The notes beneath the pieces are model-generated. The model saw only the letters and a program-made list of their open reading frames with translations. It searched no databases and was not told where the DNA came from. 64,000 nucleotides of DNA from Ottelia alismoides (lineage: Eukaryota > Streptophyta > Magnoliopsida > Alismatales > Hydrocharitaceae), in the NCBI GenBank assembly GCA_037367405.1, contig JAZKJV010009792.1:248001-312000 (forward strand), in the 5' to 3' direction. Every line of letters begins with the position of its first letter. The stretch's first letter is position 1. Positions 26,072-37,938 of the stretch are shown one piece after another. Position numbers and translations under genes: made by a program.

Positions 26072-27360
26072 GGGATATTTATACCATAACCCAGAGTAGT
26101 TTTGTACTTACATACATAACCCTCGATAATCAAGAATTACGCAAGAAGTCTCGAACAGTCACTCCGTCTCACACCCATACCCCTCCGTTAGTTTAATCGA
26201 TTAACACAATCAGTCAATTGAATTAATCTACTAGATCTTCAATCCAATGGCTATGATACAAACTCAAGAAAAAAAACCCTCCCCCTTCTAGCCCGCTCAT
26301 CCTCCCCCCACCCACACCCCCTCCTCCTCTGCCCACACCCCTCTTCGTCCGCCCACACCTCCTCCCCTACCGACCACCTCTCCCCTCCACACCCCCTCCA
26401 ACCCACCCACTTCTCCATCCCCTTCTACCCCCTCCTTTACCTCCTCCACCCCCTCCTCCATCCCCTTTTGCCTCCCCCTCCAGCCCCCTCCTTCAACACC
26501 TCGACTCCCTCCTCCACCCCCCACCATTGCCCCTCTTCCTTTCCCCCTCATTTACCTCCGCCCCTCCGTCACCCATATTCTAGCCCCTTCCGCCCCTCCT
26601 CTACCCCATCTAGAATCACCCTCCATCGCCCCCTCTAGCACATTCGACCCCCTCCTCCATGCCCTCTGCCATCCCTCTTCCAACCCCTTCCGCCCCTCCT
26701 CCACCAACTATGCCGCCCCTCCTCCATCCTCTTCTGACCCCTCCACCCCCTCGGTCTCTCCCCTCTTTTAGCGCCTTTCGCCCCCTCCTCCACCCACTCC
26801 ACCGCCCCCTCCAGTCCCCTTTCAGCCACCTCATCTACCCCCTCCACCGCCCCCTCCAGCTTCCTCCTCCAACACCTTCAACCCTTTCCACCATCCTTTG
26901 CTGCACAACATGCACCTCTTCCAGTCCCTTCCACCCCCTTTGTTGCCCCTCCAGCCCGTAATCTTGCCCCCTCTTCCAAGTTCATCATCTCCCCCCTTCA
27001 TCCTTGTTCTCCGCCTCTCCAATCCTCTCCATTGACTGCCGTCATCTTCTCATATCCTTGACAAGCTCCGTCATGCACAAGATCAAAAGAGGATGGCGAG
27101 AGGAAGGCAGTGCTTCCAGATGTTTAAGTTGAGGAAAATGGAGTAGGGTGTCTTTTGAAAATGTAACTTTGTCAAAGGGGTAAAATTGCCAAACTTCGAC
27201 AGATTTTCGTCAAAGTTAACGACATAAATGGATTGAGCTTGATACAGGGTTATGTCATGTACAGATTAAGTATTATTTATGATTTTAGGTGTAATTCATG
27301 ATTATCGAGGGTTATGTACGTAAATACAGAACTACTCAGAGCTATGGGTGTAAATATCCC
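26072..27360. mobile_element. TIR element with C-rich interior, copy 1 (1,289 bp, Mutator-like family)
   Basis: The left end GGGATATTTATACC and the reverse complement of the right end GGGATATTTACACCC form TIRs similar over about 70 bp. The flanks do not give a clean target duplication (TTA is shared, and only 5 of 9 positions match). Family membership comes from the copy at 35349-36587, which has a perfect 9-bp duplication. The interior (26275-27020) is an extreme C/T-rich run on the plus strand. ORFs there are low complexity and not genes. Confidence 0.75.
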
Positions 27361-28399
27361 TTATTACTTATACATCTTTAAAAATTCTAAAAATATCCAT
27401 ATAATATCCATTGATGACCTTTTTTATTTCTTCGTGCAAAAGATGAACTTAATAATGTTGTAGATTTTTTAATCGTAACTTGTAGTGAGAAATATATAGT
27501 TAGCATTTGGTAGCATGAATTGAGTCATCCATAAGGTAATCCCTTTCTCAATCTATTGCTAGGACGATAATTTCTGCTTTGATTTTGAAAATCATCTTTG
27601 AATATTGCAAAATAGTCACTAAAAGTTATACGACAAAATAGGAGTCGACAATACAACTGTTAACTTGATTAGCTCATAACCACATTGCACATTCGAACCA
27701 ACGACAAAGAAATGTTCATTTGAAACATTGTTATCCGACTCTTGTTCGCAACTTCCATCTCATCATCAATGTCATATAATATGAGTCATTGAACACGGGA
27801 TTCACTTCAATTAAAAACTGTTCACTAATAGATTTTTTTTCGAAATTAAGTCCTCAATAATAACAATCGATTGATTGCGGGCTTCAATAATCGACGGTCC
27901 GTACATAACAAATAGAAGAACGTGGACTTCGTTGTGATTAAGACGTCGTAATGATCCGTGCTGATTATCAACTTCGTCGGAGATAACTTCCTAATTGATC
28001 CATCATAGACTAAAATATTATGTCTGCCACCATCATCTTGAATTTACACCAATTTATGTTCATATGTAGTTGTTCGTATAACATCGCAAGGAATCTTAAT
28101 AAGATTCTTGTTAATGTCCAAGTTGAACATATGAAATATGAAATTCACCGATATTCATCGAATGTCGCACTTGATCTCAAGCCGAAACCTCTCATTTAAG
28201 GACCATCTTAATGAAAACCTCAATTCAAATACAATAAAAGATTATACATGTATCATGTATAATCTAAACCACTAACTATATAAACAAAAAATACACAAAA
28301 ATAGTAATTTTAAATAAAAAAGACTAAATTTTAAACGTGGATCAAATTGATAGGACCGGAGGGATCATGAGTGCATGTCACGCGAGACTGATGGAGGCC
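27361..28399. other. Gene-free AT-rich stretch
   Basis: No coding frame, structural RNA or element boundary that I can support. Confidence 0.4.
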
Positions 28400-28960
28400 A
28401 GAGATTAATAGAGCTAATATTATTAAAATGAGTTTTTTTTCTGATTCTCTGATAAACTTACAATTGAATATATTATTAAAGTTACATTTTTAAATAGATT
28501 ATTATTTCGATATTGATGTTTAAAATATGAAAATCCAATAATTTAACCCTCTCTAAATTCGTCCCCAAAAGGTTAAATTATTAGGTGATTTTTTGAAACA
28601 AAAATTCATTGTTAACATGACACAACAAAATTTATTTCATTTAGAAGGAGCGCTAGAAATAACGTGACAGATAAATGAGCTAGAATGTATTTTTATATCA
28701 TATTATAGTTATAATTTTAATATTTTGAAAATGATTGGATAAAACTTGTTTAAAAATTAAAATTGCAGGGAGGCAAGAATCGAACATAGGTTTCCTAAAA
28801 CAATTACCTCACTACTTTACCACTTGGACTACAAAACCACTTGGCCAATAGATAAATTTATATTTTTTTTATAATAATATTAATTTGACATTTTAGGAAG
28901 GATCGTATTAAAACTTAAGACATTATACAAGTTTTAATATAATAATCAAGGAGAGGCCAT
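28400..28960 (-). repeat. Dispersed repeat, right copy of the inverted pair
   Basis: Reverse-complement partner of 22490-23050. On the minus strand it carries a possible Pol III A box (TAGTCCAAGTGG, 28831-28820) and B box (TGTTCGATTC, 28786-28777) about 34 nt apart, spacing close to that in tRNA genes and tRNA-derived SINEs. Arms are diverged but collinear over about 550 bp. Confidence 0.6.
28777..28831 (-). other. tRNA-like A box and B box pair inside the repeat
   Basis: TAGTCCAAGTGG fits the A-box consensus loosely and TGTTCGATTC the B-box consensus. No cloverleaf with a plausible acceptor stem can be drawn, so it is not a functional tRNA gene. It may be the head of a SINE-like sequence. 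Confidence 0.35.
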
Positions 28961-28963
28961 GAT

Positions 28964-29686
28964 TAGGGTTGAGCAATGTGCCGGGCCAACCCAACCCGAA
29001 ATCTGGCCCGCTTAGCCTGACCTAAACCCGAACCCGCACTTGAAATGGGTCGGGCTCAGGCTCTTTTTTGGGTCCATTTGCAATTTCGGGCCGGGCTCGG
29101 GCCCTATAGGGCCCAAACCCGCAAAGCCCGATAGCCCGAATCCTAAATATAGTTACTAACATTGATAGCGTACAACTCTAACAAATATAAATTATATACC
29201 AACTAAAATTACCAAATATACAAGTTTCATATTGCATATATTTGTTACCTTTGTGTTGATATCATCTGCTAAGACTGAAAGGTTATAGCTGTTGATCTTT
29301 GCCACAAGGATCTGATCAAGGAGAACATTCACCGTCTTAATGTTATTTCCAAACAATCCGGGAACTACTCCAATATGCATTCACTGTGAAACTGGATGCC
29401 ATGCTTCATTAACATAGATTTTACGAACCCATATCAAATACATATATTGCTATTTTAGATGCAAAAACTGCATCTATTTTTAGATGCATTTGAGATAAAA
29501 GTTGGAGCATGTAAATGGACCAGCCCGACCCGAGCCCAACCCAATAATCTTCGGGCCGGGTTCGGATTTGGACCTATATTTAAAAAAAAAACGGGCCTAA
29601 GGCCCGGCCCGTTAGCCAATATATCAAAATGAATTTGGGCCGAGCCAAGGCAAACCTGGCCCAGACCCGGCCCATGCTCAACCCTA
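28964..29686. mobile_element. Non-autonomous hAT element (723 bp), same family as 15424-16316
   Basis: Ends are TAGGGTTGAGCA and TGCTCAACCCTA. Flanks GCCATGAT (28956-28963) and GCCACCAT (29687-29694) agree at 6 of 8 positions. Subterminal DNA is dense in GGGCC/CCCGG words, as in the C1 insertion. No transposase is present. Confidence 0.75.
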
Positions 29687-30125
29687 GCCACCATGATATA
29701 TATACCAGTTTCGTCCCTACTTAGAGTATAGAAAACAACAACGAGGGTGATAGTGGTAAGAGTTGCATGATTAACATTGCTCGCTTAGTCGCTTGCAATG
29801 GGAGGTAGAGCTTACTGTATAGGCACAAGAGAAGGGGTGATGTGTCAAGCACGACTTAAGTGCCTGCAAATAAAAAGGTTAAGATGCTCTATATTAAGGT
29901 CACTTTAACATATAATACCAATGTTGCACAAACAAAGTACGGTATTACAAAATTACTCGAGAATTATTTTTTTCTTTTAAACCAATAGATGAATTATTTT
30001 TTTCCCAAGCATCACTCGAGAGTTTTTCTGTCGAGAAAAAGAAGAAACTATTTCCATCTCCATCGAATAGCCGCCATTGGATCAATGAACCCGGATCCCT
30101 CAAAGAGGACCAAAATGCCCTCGAA

Positions 30126-30160
30126 CTAGGGTTTCGTCCTGTCCCGTTCATCTAAATAGC
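30126..30160 (+). promoter_or_regulatory. RPL41: RPL41 promoter: telo-box and TATA-like site
   Basis: CTAGGGTTT at 30126-30134 is the complement of AAACCCTAG, the telo-box found near the start of many plant ribosomal-protein and translation genes. TCTAAATAGC (30151-30160) could act as a TATA-like site, which would put transcription start near 30180. The 5' UTR then opens with pyrimidine-rich DNA (CCATTTCTCTCATCTC). Assignment rests on the motifs and their position 100-140 bp before the ATG. Confidence 0.65.
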
Positions 30161-30263
30161 AGCAGACTTAACCATTTCTCTCATCTCAACGTCGCCGCTT
30201 TAATCGCCGCCGAGGGAGAAAGGAGGACTGCGAGATCGAAGCAGCGAAGCCTCGCCTGGAGCC

Positions 30264-30275
30264 ATGAGGGCAAAG
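30264..30275 (+). CDS. RPL41: 60S ribosomal protein L41 (eL41), exon 1 coding part
   Basis: ATG AGG GCA AAG encodes MRAK, the invariant first four residues of eL41, and is followed directly by a GT splice donor (GTTTTACC). The context GAGCCATGAG suits initiation. A GC-rich 5' UTR of about 80 nt precedes it. eL41 is the smallest ribosomal protein, a single basic helix at the interface between the 60S and 40S subunits. Too short to be called as an ORF, this exon was recognised only by matching it to exon 2 at 37873. Confidence 0.88.
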
Positions 30276-31123
30276 GTTTTACCTCCATTTTCCATTTCTT
30301 CTTGCATAAAGACCGTTAAAATTGGGATCTTTTGTTCGCCTGCTGTTTAATTTAGGTATTTTAATAACTGGAGCGAGAAAGTTTCTATTTTTCTTTGTTT
30401 CATTGATGTTTGGTTTGAGTTGCGGGTCTTTTCTTACCTATAGACGAATCTCCCATTTTCTTTAGTGTAGGAGATGCCTGGAGCGAGGTTCTTGAGCATA
30501 GTTGAGGGAAGGACCACACTTATTCTGCATAGGATCCTAAATAAAATAGGTTGGAAAAGATTTCGTACAAATCCTGATTTATAATGCAAAACATATTTGT
30601 GCAATTCACTCCTCGACTGCCTCAATTTACAGTAGCTGAGAATGTTGTACATCAACAACGAAGCTACTGAATCCCATCTACTCCAGTATTACATAGGGGA
30701 TCTTAAGAATTCCTAGTGCCTTTATCTGGACCTAGTTGAGATATTTAATGCCATGCACAGCTGCTGAATTCAAGTAATAAAACAAAAAAACTAGGCTTTA
30801 CCACAATATAATAAGGTAAGGTTCACTTGTAAAAATCTGTAATGTATTATCTCTTTATATTGCCCAGTACGTTTGATTGAGTTTCCCCACCGCGGGCCTA
30901 TGAACATTTGATTATGTTCGACTATTTTCTTAATGCAGGGGTTACTTTAGTTATCGGGATGATGCTGCGTACAGTGTTGCTGATTCCTGAAAATTTTGTT
31001 TGGACAGTTTTGCTTCTAGAAGATCGTCTGAATATCATGTATAGAAAATGTTTATTTAAGGGGATGGATGTGCAACTTCTGGCACTGTAATTTCAAAGTC
31101 ATCCCCTTTTTTACTGATTATAC

Positions 31124-31161
<38 letters not shown>
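31124..31161. repeat. (TA)n microsatellite in the RPL41 intron
   Basis: Near-perfect TA dinucleotide run of about 38 bp. Confidence 0.95.
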
Positions 31162-31164
<3 letters not shown>

Positions 31165-34100
31165 ATGGCTTGGGCAACCACTACCATTGACAAAAAAAGA
31201 AGTGTATATGAAATCCCAGACACAGGCACATGTTCTTTACATGTAGAATGTGGCTAGCATGGCCTTCAACCAAGAAAAAATGACTTAAAATTACGACCAA
31301 TACAGTGTTAGAAAAAGATAGCTAATTAGAAGTTATGACCACACGGCCTTGAAAAAAGTTAGAATATAAGAAGGCAATAGTAAATTGCCAAGGAAAAAAT
31401 TCAATTTTAAAGTCCATTGTTCTATGCTCAAGGGATATGGAATCAATGTTGATGGGGGTTATTTAGCTTGTCTTAATGGGGCTTGGATGTTTCCAATTTT
31501 AGGCAACCTATAGATGATAATGTCATCTAGTGACCTGATTTAATACATTTTCTTATATAATAAAGCAATATCTAGATTATATGTCCTGCCATATTTGTTA
31601 CAAGTTTTAAGATATTGATAAATATGGAAAGGAGCATACTAGGGACATATCACAAATGTTGTTGGAAACCAAAACAAGAGTTAAAAAAGTCATTTTCTTG
31701 CAAATTAGTATCATCTTAGTCATCAGCTTTATAAGAAAAATACACGTACCTTCTTATAGGAATGAATGACGTGTTTTTAATGCATTAGTGGTACATTAAT
31801 TCCATACAATTCATATATTTTAGCTGGAGTGATATTGGAAATCAAACAAATAAGCAAGTGTGAAAACATATAAATCATGGAGTATATCATTCATAAATTA
31901 CAAAATTTCAAAAGAAAAAGATGCATTGAAATAACTTAGAAAGTAATGTCACTATTTTTTCAAAAAATGTGTAATTTACTCAAAACTACTGTATTAAAAG
32001 TGAGAAAATAACATAAATCTCTATACATATAAAGCCTTTAAAGTATTTTTAGTGTAGTTCTTCTAGTGCTGGATTAAAATACTAATACTGATCACATAAC
32101 TTAACAAGTTACAAGTTTTAATTTCTAATTTTTGTTTAGAAAAAGAATGAACTTCTTTTAACAACTCTAATGCTGAGATCTATATGTACAATCATACATT
32201 TAAAGTCCTTAAATGCATGCATATAAGCATCTACGAGCCTAATACTCCATCCCAATTATTAGATAGATTAATTTAGGGAAAATTTGAGTTATGCCCTTGA
32301 TCCTCAAAGCATTTCATGTAGAGGTATCAAAACTGATGTATATTATAATAAATGATCTTTTTACTTAAACATTATTTTATTTTTTTAACTTACAAGTTTT
32401 CATCTTATCAAAAAAATTTGTGGTCCTACCTAACTTGCTTTGAAGTCCTAGCTAACTAATGAAATGAGGTGGGCTTTATCAGTGCTTTTGAAGTATCCAG
32501 CTAGTGCCATATGTATTGAAAGGATGCTTCTCATTCTCGGATCATCCAGCCCACCCCCGCCCCCATATCCTTATTTATTGTCATTTCTAAGCCTGCTATT
32601 TTATAAATGTCTGATTGTTATGACATTTATAGGACTTGCGATATATCTAAATCTCAAGGTGCTCAGAGTCTCAGGCATTTTTTTTCATATTTTCTTCTTG
32701 ACAATGTTACTAAGATGATATTTTCTACGCGTTTGATGTTCCTGAACTTATTAGACATGTGACAGTACTAAGTGTTGAGAGATCCTAACGGTAGGATCCC
32801 AAAGAAAGCTCAAAATCTTAAATTTGGAAGAAATAGTTCCACCGTCATCCACTAATATTGAAAACTCCTTTGTTGTATTTTTATTTATGTGAACTTAAAA
32901 AAATATTAATTTTGTATATGCAATTTAAGCAACTTAAATTTATACATAAAGTCCACAAATTTGTTGCATTTTGTGAACCAAAGTATTATTTTTGCATAAC
33001 TTAAGTAACCTAAATATAATACCTAAAATCTACAAATAATAGTTACATAATACACATATTAATGGTGGGAGGAAAATGTGCTATTTGGTTTCTGATTGCT
33101 GAACAGTGATTAGAAGATGTTATGGTAAGCCAAGCATCTGGAGATACTGTTTGCCAGTTGTAGCGAGAGGGGCATATTAGCGTTCAAGCGAGAGAGGCAC
33201 TATTTTGATAACCTCGTGCTCCACAAAGGGGCGTTGAGTACACCATGGGTACCGTCACATATGCTGGTAGAGTTTGTGATGTGTTATAATTTATGTTAAA
33301 GCTTTGATTACACCACTATCTGAGGAAATAGAGAGGGCATTATCTATTATAATGTGATAATATAAAAACCAGTCTTCATTGTTTTGTATGACCTCCTGTG
33401 ATCATCCAGAGATAATCGGAGATGAATGTCATTGCCAAACCTGTATTGTTTATGTATAACTTCTCTAGAGCCATATTTGATACCAATACATTATCAATAT
33501 TTTTTAACAAATCTGTGTTATTGAAATTTAAAACATTATAACTATAAAATTTATATTGCAATCCAAATGCTCAAAAGAAACAAATAAACGACAACCTCTT
33601 TTGATGCAAAATGATTGTTTTCTTAAGAACAATTTTAATTTCACAAATCAATTTTGGTTCTGTTTGATACATTGTATGCACAATATCATGGATACTTGTA
33701 CAAGATTATATCTCATTTCTACACATTTTCATTATTATTATCATTATTTTTTAAGTTTTTTTACAAGTCTTGTACTGGTGTTCACAGATATATGTGTGCA
33801 GTAAAATAGATGAATACAAGTTTGATATGTGGAAGTGAAACTGTTCCTTGTTCATGAAAAACAATCTTTTTTAATTGAAAAGAGTATGATTTGATCGTCT
33901 GTTTTGGGGTATAGGATTATTGATACTTAGTTTTTCATATTGTCATCATGTTTTGTGCAATGATTACACACATTTGTTTGAAAGATATTGTGGTTACATG
34001 GCTTGTTGCCTTCGGTTTAGCTTTAACCTCCAGAGAGATATGCCTCAGTCATAGCGAATTCTAGAATGAATGACATCCACCTCCAGCTTGTCTTGAACGA

Positions 34101-35348
34101 TCCTACGACTTATGCAGAAATTGGAGGCTCTCACCTTAAGTAGTTGGTGATTCTGGGCCTCTGGCATTGTAGATCAATTCTTTTGAGACATTCAAGAATG
34201 ATCCTATGATTCTGGCATTCTAGACCTGCTCTGTTCGAGAGTCTGTGATTGATTACCTGCGGAGATTCAGATGAGGAGTAAACTAGCCCAGATAGCAAAA
34301 AATAACTTTCATTCACGATTGCCAAGTGCCAACAGTTAGGGTGAGCATCAAAGAGAAATTTATGTAGTTTAAGGGTGGGTCCTTGCAGATCTGTCCAAAC
34401 ATTCTGATGATGTTGAAGGTTGACACTTAGAGGTCTTGACCTGTCTCTGATTGGCCAAGGAGAATGAAATTGTTAGATTCTTGGCATGCGGTTTATTTCT
34501 GTAGGACAGGACAATGACAACACAATGGAAATGGACGGAAACCCATGATTTTAGGCAGGTGGTCTGTTAACTGTTTGCCTAGGTCTCCTGTCAAATCCTA
34601 GAACCAAGAGAGTGCCTGACCTCAATCTCTACTGTGTTGACATATTTCAACTTCCTTGAATGTTAAATCCGATCATCTGAGTCTGGATCTTTGCAGAAAA
34701 CTTTATAGTCCTTTACTACTTTCTCAGCTAGTCAATGATCTAGGATTTGTGCCTTTTCAGTCAGTTGTCCAAGACTCGGTACATTTTTTTACCTTGACTT
34801 TACTTGCCATCTCCATTTTTACGAATGGCAGCCCCGAATACAATTTGAATGGTTGATTGTTTTAATATTTCCTACATGTTTACTTCTGTCCTATTTTTTT
34901 ATCGTAAAATGAAGTTTATAATGATGGCAAATTATTGTCTTCAATTTTATATACTTATTTTCATTTGTAGAAAAATTGTTTTGCTGTTTATTAAAATTAA
35001 AATTTGTTTATTTATAGTTATTATTTAGATTAATAATACATGGTATCAGACATTATAATGAAACACCGTATTATCTGCCATTTATGTGAAATGTTGTGAT
35101 ATCATACTTTTTGCTTGTGTTGGGATGACAAAAGGTACATACAATTTACTATTTGCTGCATCCCAAGTTTTAAAGGGAGTTGAAACATCAGCGAAGTCCC
35201 GTCACCAAATCATTTTTTGTGGAGCTAGCAATCTCAACATGCCATACAACCTTAAAAGTTGTATTGTTTCTTAATAAAATGGAAGTATTTGATACCATGA
35301 TGTTGGAAACTCAAGATACTTCATTATTGAAGCATTCCGTTATAATTT

Positions 35349-36587
35349 GGGATTTTTACACCCATAATCCTGAGTAATTTCGCAATAACATTCATAACCC
35401 CGTGAAATCGTGAATTATACCTAGAACCCCGAAAAATGCTTAACTCTTACATGTCATAACCCTGTGTTAGTTGTCATCCATTTTATCCGTTAACTCTCAC
35501 GGAAAAAGTTATATATTACCAATTTACCCCTAAAACCATATCATATTTATAAAGTATGCCATTAGTTCCACCACCATCCCCTAAGTTGCGCTCCGACCTC
35601 CTCCAAACCCTGTCGAGAGCTCCCCCCGGCCCACCTCCTACAGCCCAGGCCAGCACCGACCACAGCCCGTGCCGCCCACCCTCCAGCCTGTTGCACCGCC
35701 CACCCCCGACCCTTGCATCCGAGCCTGACACTTGCAGCCCCCCCTCCCCCCGGAACCCAACACCCAAGCCCTAACCCTTGCAGCCGAGCTCGACCCCTGC
35801 GCCGCCCACCCGACCCCTGCAGCCCGACCCATACGTCGCCCACCCCCGACCCCTGTAGCCAACCCCCCCAAACCCAAGCTCGACCCTTGTGCCACCCACC
35901 CCTGCAACCGAGCCTGATCTCTGTGCCGCCCAACCCTTGCGCACCCAACCCCTGCAGACGAGGGCGGAGAGCCACCCTTCTGTCGCCCACCCTCCACCCG
36001 ATGGCAGAGCCCCCTCCCCGTCCGACCTAGTCCCTGCGCCGCCCACCACCCCTCTCTCCCCCGCCCCACCTAGACTGACCCCTCCAGCCTAGGCAGAGAA
36101 CCAACCCGTCCCGCCTCCTGCCTAGACCGGCCTCGACATCCCCCACCCACTCTCCAGTCCAGGCTTCCCGACACACCCAAACCGGGACGTCAAGCCCAAA
36201 CAGCCCGCCACTCACCCCCAGCCCGTGGATGTCGATTCCCAGCGCCCACCTCCTTCAGCCTAGGGAAGAGGTGATGTCGTTGGAAGGAAAGCTGCTAGAG
36301 GAGAAAGGATCTGAGGAGTCCATGACCTCTACGTAACGACCCACATGAATCATGGAGGGAGGGGTGGGGTTTGGAGGGTTTTTTAATTTTTTTGGAAAAT
36401 TTTTAATAGCCCTTGGATAGACCCTGGGTTAGATTAACCCACGATATGGTTGAGTTAACTGTTCCTTTAACTGAGGGTTATAGGTGTGAGACGGAGGGAC
36501 TATCCAGGGTTCCTCGTGTAATTCACGATTATGCGAGGTTATGAATGTAATTGCAAAATTACTCAGGGTTATGGGTGTAAAAATCCC
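35349..36587. mobile_element. Mutator-like TIR element with C-rich interior, copy 2 (1,239 bp), in the RPL41 intron
   Basis: TIRs start GGGATTTTTACACCCATAA at both ends and stay similar for about 75 bp. Perfect 9-bp target duplications TTATAATTT lie at 35340-35348 and 36588-36596, the mark of Mutator-like transposition. The interior is C-rich on the plus strand (35570-36250). Its subterminal order is the reverse of copy 1: the CACTCCGTCTCACACC-like block sits at the right end here and at the left end there. No transposase is present. Confidence 0.9.
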
Positions 36588-36633
36588 TTATAATTTTATG
36601 TTTTGCGAGATATAATTTATAATTAGTTGCTTC

Positions 36634-37575
36634 CATGGTTCAAAAAAACGCGCCTCGAGGCGCACGAGGCGTACGCCTCGAGGCGAGGCGGCCTCAAACC
36701 GCCCCAGAACGGACGCCTCAGGGGGCCTCTGAGAGGCGAACGCCTCAGTTGGTCGAGGCGTTCGAGGCGGTCGAGGCGGAGGCGAGGCGGTCACTGAGGC
36801 GTTTTTTTATTTTCAAATTATTTTTTATGTTAATCATTTATCCTATTAGTAATTTCATATGTTTATAAAGGTCTAGTTGTTTAGGATATAAATATACAAG
36901 ATGAATGCTTAAATTTGGCCACTTTCATTATGTCTAAAACTCAAGTTATACCATTAAACATACGAATATGCAAATATCATTTAAAGCATTACTTGTAAAC
37001 TTAATTTTAAGGAGTTGTTACACAATAAGCTATGCAATATGCCGAAAAGGACAAACAAGATAGAATTCAAGGGGAGTTCATGTACTATTCTTATACAAAC
37101 AGATCCATATATCCGAATAGAAATAAAATCTTCAATAAAAAATTTCGCCGGGGGCGCTGCCCCCACACCCCTGCAGGGGGGAGTGCACCTGCTCCCCCCT
37201 AGACCCCCCCCCCCCCCAGGCTCGCTGACCGGGCAGCGAGACCCCCGTCTTGTTGGGGTATGTTATGGCAGGAGGGGTGCATACACTGGTTCTTCAACTT
37301 GGGCTAGATAGTTAGAATTCTGATGAAAACCGACAGATGCATTCTCATACATTTGTATATCTTTCTTTCGGTGTTTTTATCTTTATAATTTTATCATATC
37401 TTATAGTGATATATATCATATGTTAGTCAGAATATATATAATTTCATTTAGTATATATTTATTGTAGTTTTTATATATATTTATCCTTGTAAACTGAGGC
37501 TTACGCCTCGAGGCTACGCCTCGCCTCGATTCCAGGGAAACCGCCTCGTTCCGTTTTTAGTTTTTTTAAACCTTG
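36634..37575. mobile_element. Non-autonomous hAT element (942 bp) with CGCCTCGAGGCG repeats, in the RPL41 intron
   Basis: Perfect 8-bp target duplications GTTGCTTC lie at 36626-36633 and 37576-37583. Ends are CATGGTTCAAAAAAA and TTTTTTTAAACCTTG. Both subterminal regions are packed with CGCCTCGAGGCG-type palindromic words, likely transposase-binding sites. A GC-rich block at 37146-37260 (GGGGGCGCTGCCCCC, then a run of C) interrupts an AT-rich core. There is no transposase. Confidence 0.88.
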
Positions 37576-37872
37576 GTTGCTTCACACTATTGATTTATGG
37601 CTTTACAATTTCTTAATGTGATTTTTTTGACGTCATCTGTTTTGCTGATGGATGATCACAATTTCAAGTGTTGTAGTTGCTTGCATTTGCTTGCTACAGA
37701 TGGATTTTATCATGATATGGTATTTTGTAGATATCAGTTGTTTTAGTAGCAGGCAAAATCAGGTCTTGTTGACAAGTAACATCTTAATTGTTATATATCA
37801 TCTACCTCAAGCGGAATTGAATGTTCTTTATTTATTAACATTAGCCATCTTTGCTTTGTTTATATAACTCAG

Positions 37873-37938
37873 TGGAAGAAGAAGAGAATGAGGAGATTAA
37901 AGAGGAAGCGTCGAAAGATGAGGCAGAGATCAAAGTAG
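37873..37938 (+). CDS. RPL41: 60S ribosomal protein L41 (eL41), exon 2 with stop codon
   Basis: After the acceptor CAG at 37872, 21 codons run WKKKRMRR..., through a stretch of almost only Lys, Arg and Met, to ...KMRQRSK and TAG (37936-37938). Joined to MRAK of exon 1 this gives exactly 25 residues, the full eukaryotic eL41 length, with no change from the conserved plant protein that I can detect. The reading frame is intact, splice sites are canonical and the upstream region has a telo-box, so it looks like a working gene and not a processed copy. It is buried in a longer out-of-frame ORF (37851-38066). Confidence 0.92.
   Translation, partial: WKKKRMRRLKRKRRKMRQRSK

Larger units (their letters stand above)
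30276..37872 (+). other. RPL41: RPL41 intron (7,597 bp, phase 0)
   Basis: It begins GTTTTACC and ends TATAACTCAG, a canonical GT-AG intron between codons 4 and 5. It contains a (TA)n tract (31124-31161), a Mutator-like element (35349-36587) and a hAT element (36634-37575). The two elements are about 29 percent of its length. The remainder is AT-rich with only short ORFs (such as 30908-31090 and 34656-34856) that match no known protein. The intron is about 100 times longer than the 78-nt reading frame. Confidence 0.85.

Noticed and set aside
26297..27022. Gly/Arg-rich and Pro/Ser-rich ORFs on both strands
   Set aside because: Low-complexity translation of the C-rich interior of a TIR element. 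The same holds for the ORFs at 35516-36215.
28777..28831. Functional tRNA gene
   Set aside because: A- and B-box-like words are present, but there is no pairing acceptor or anticodon stem.
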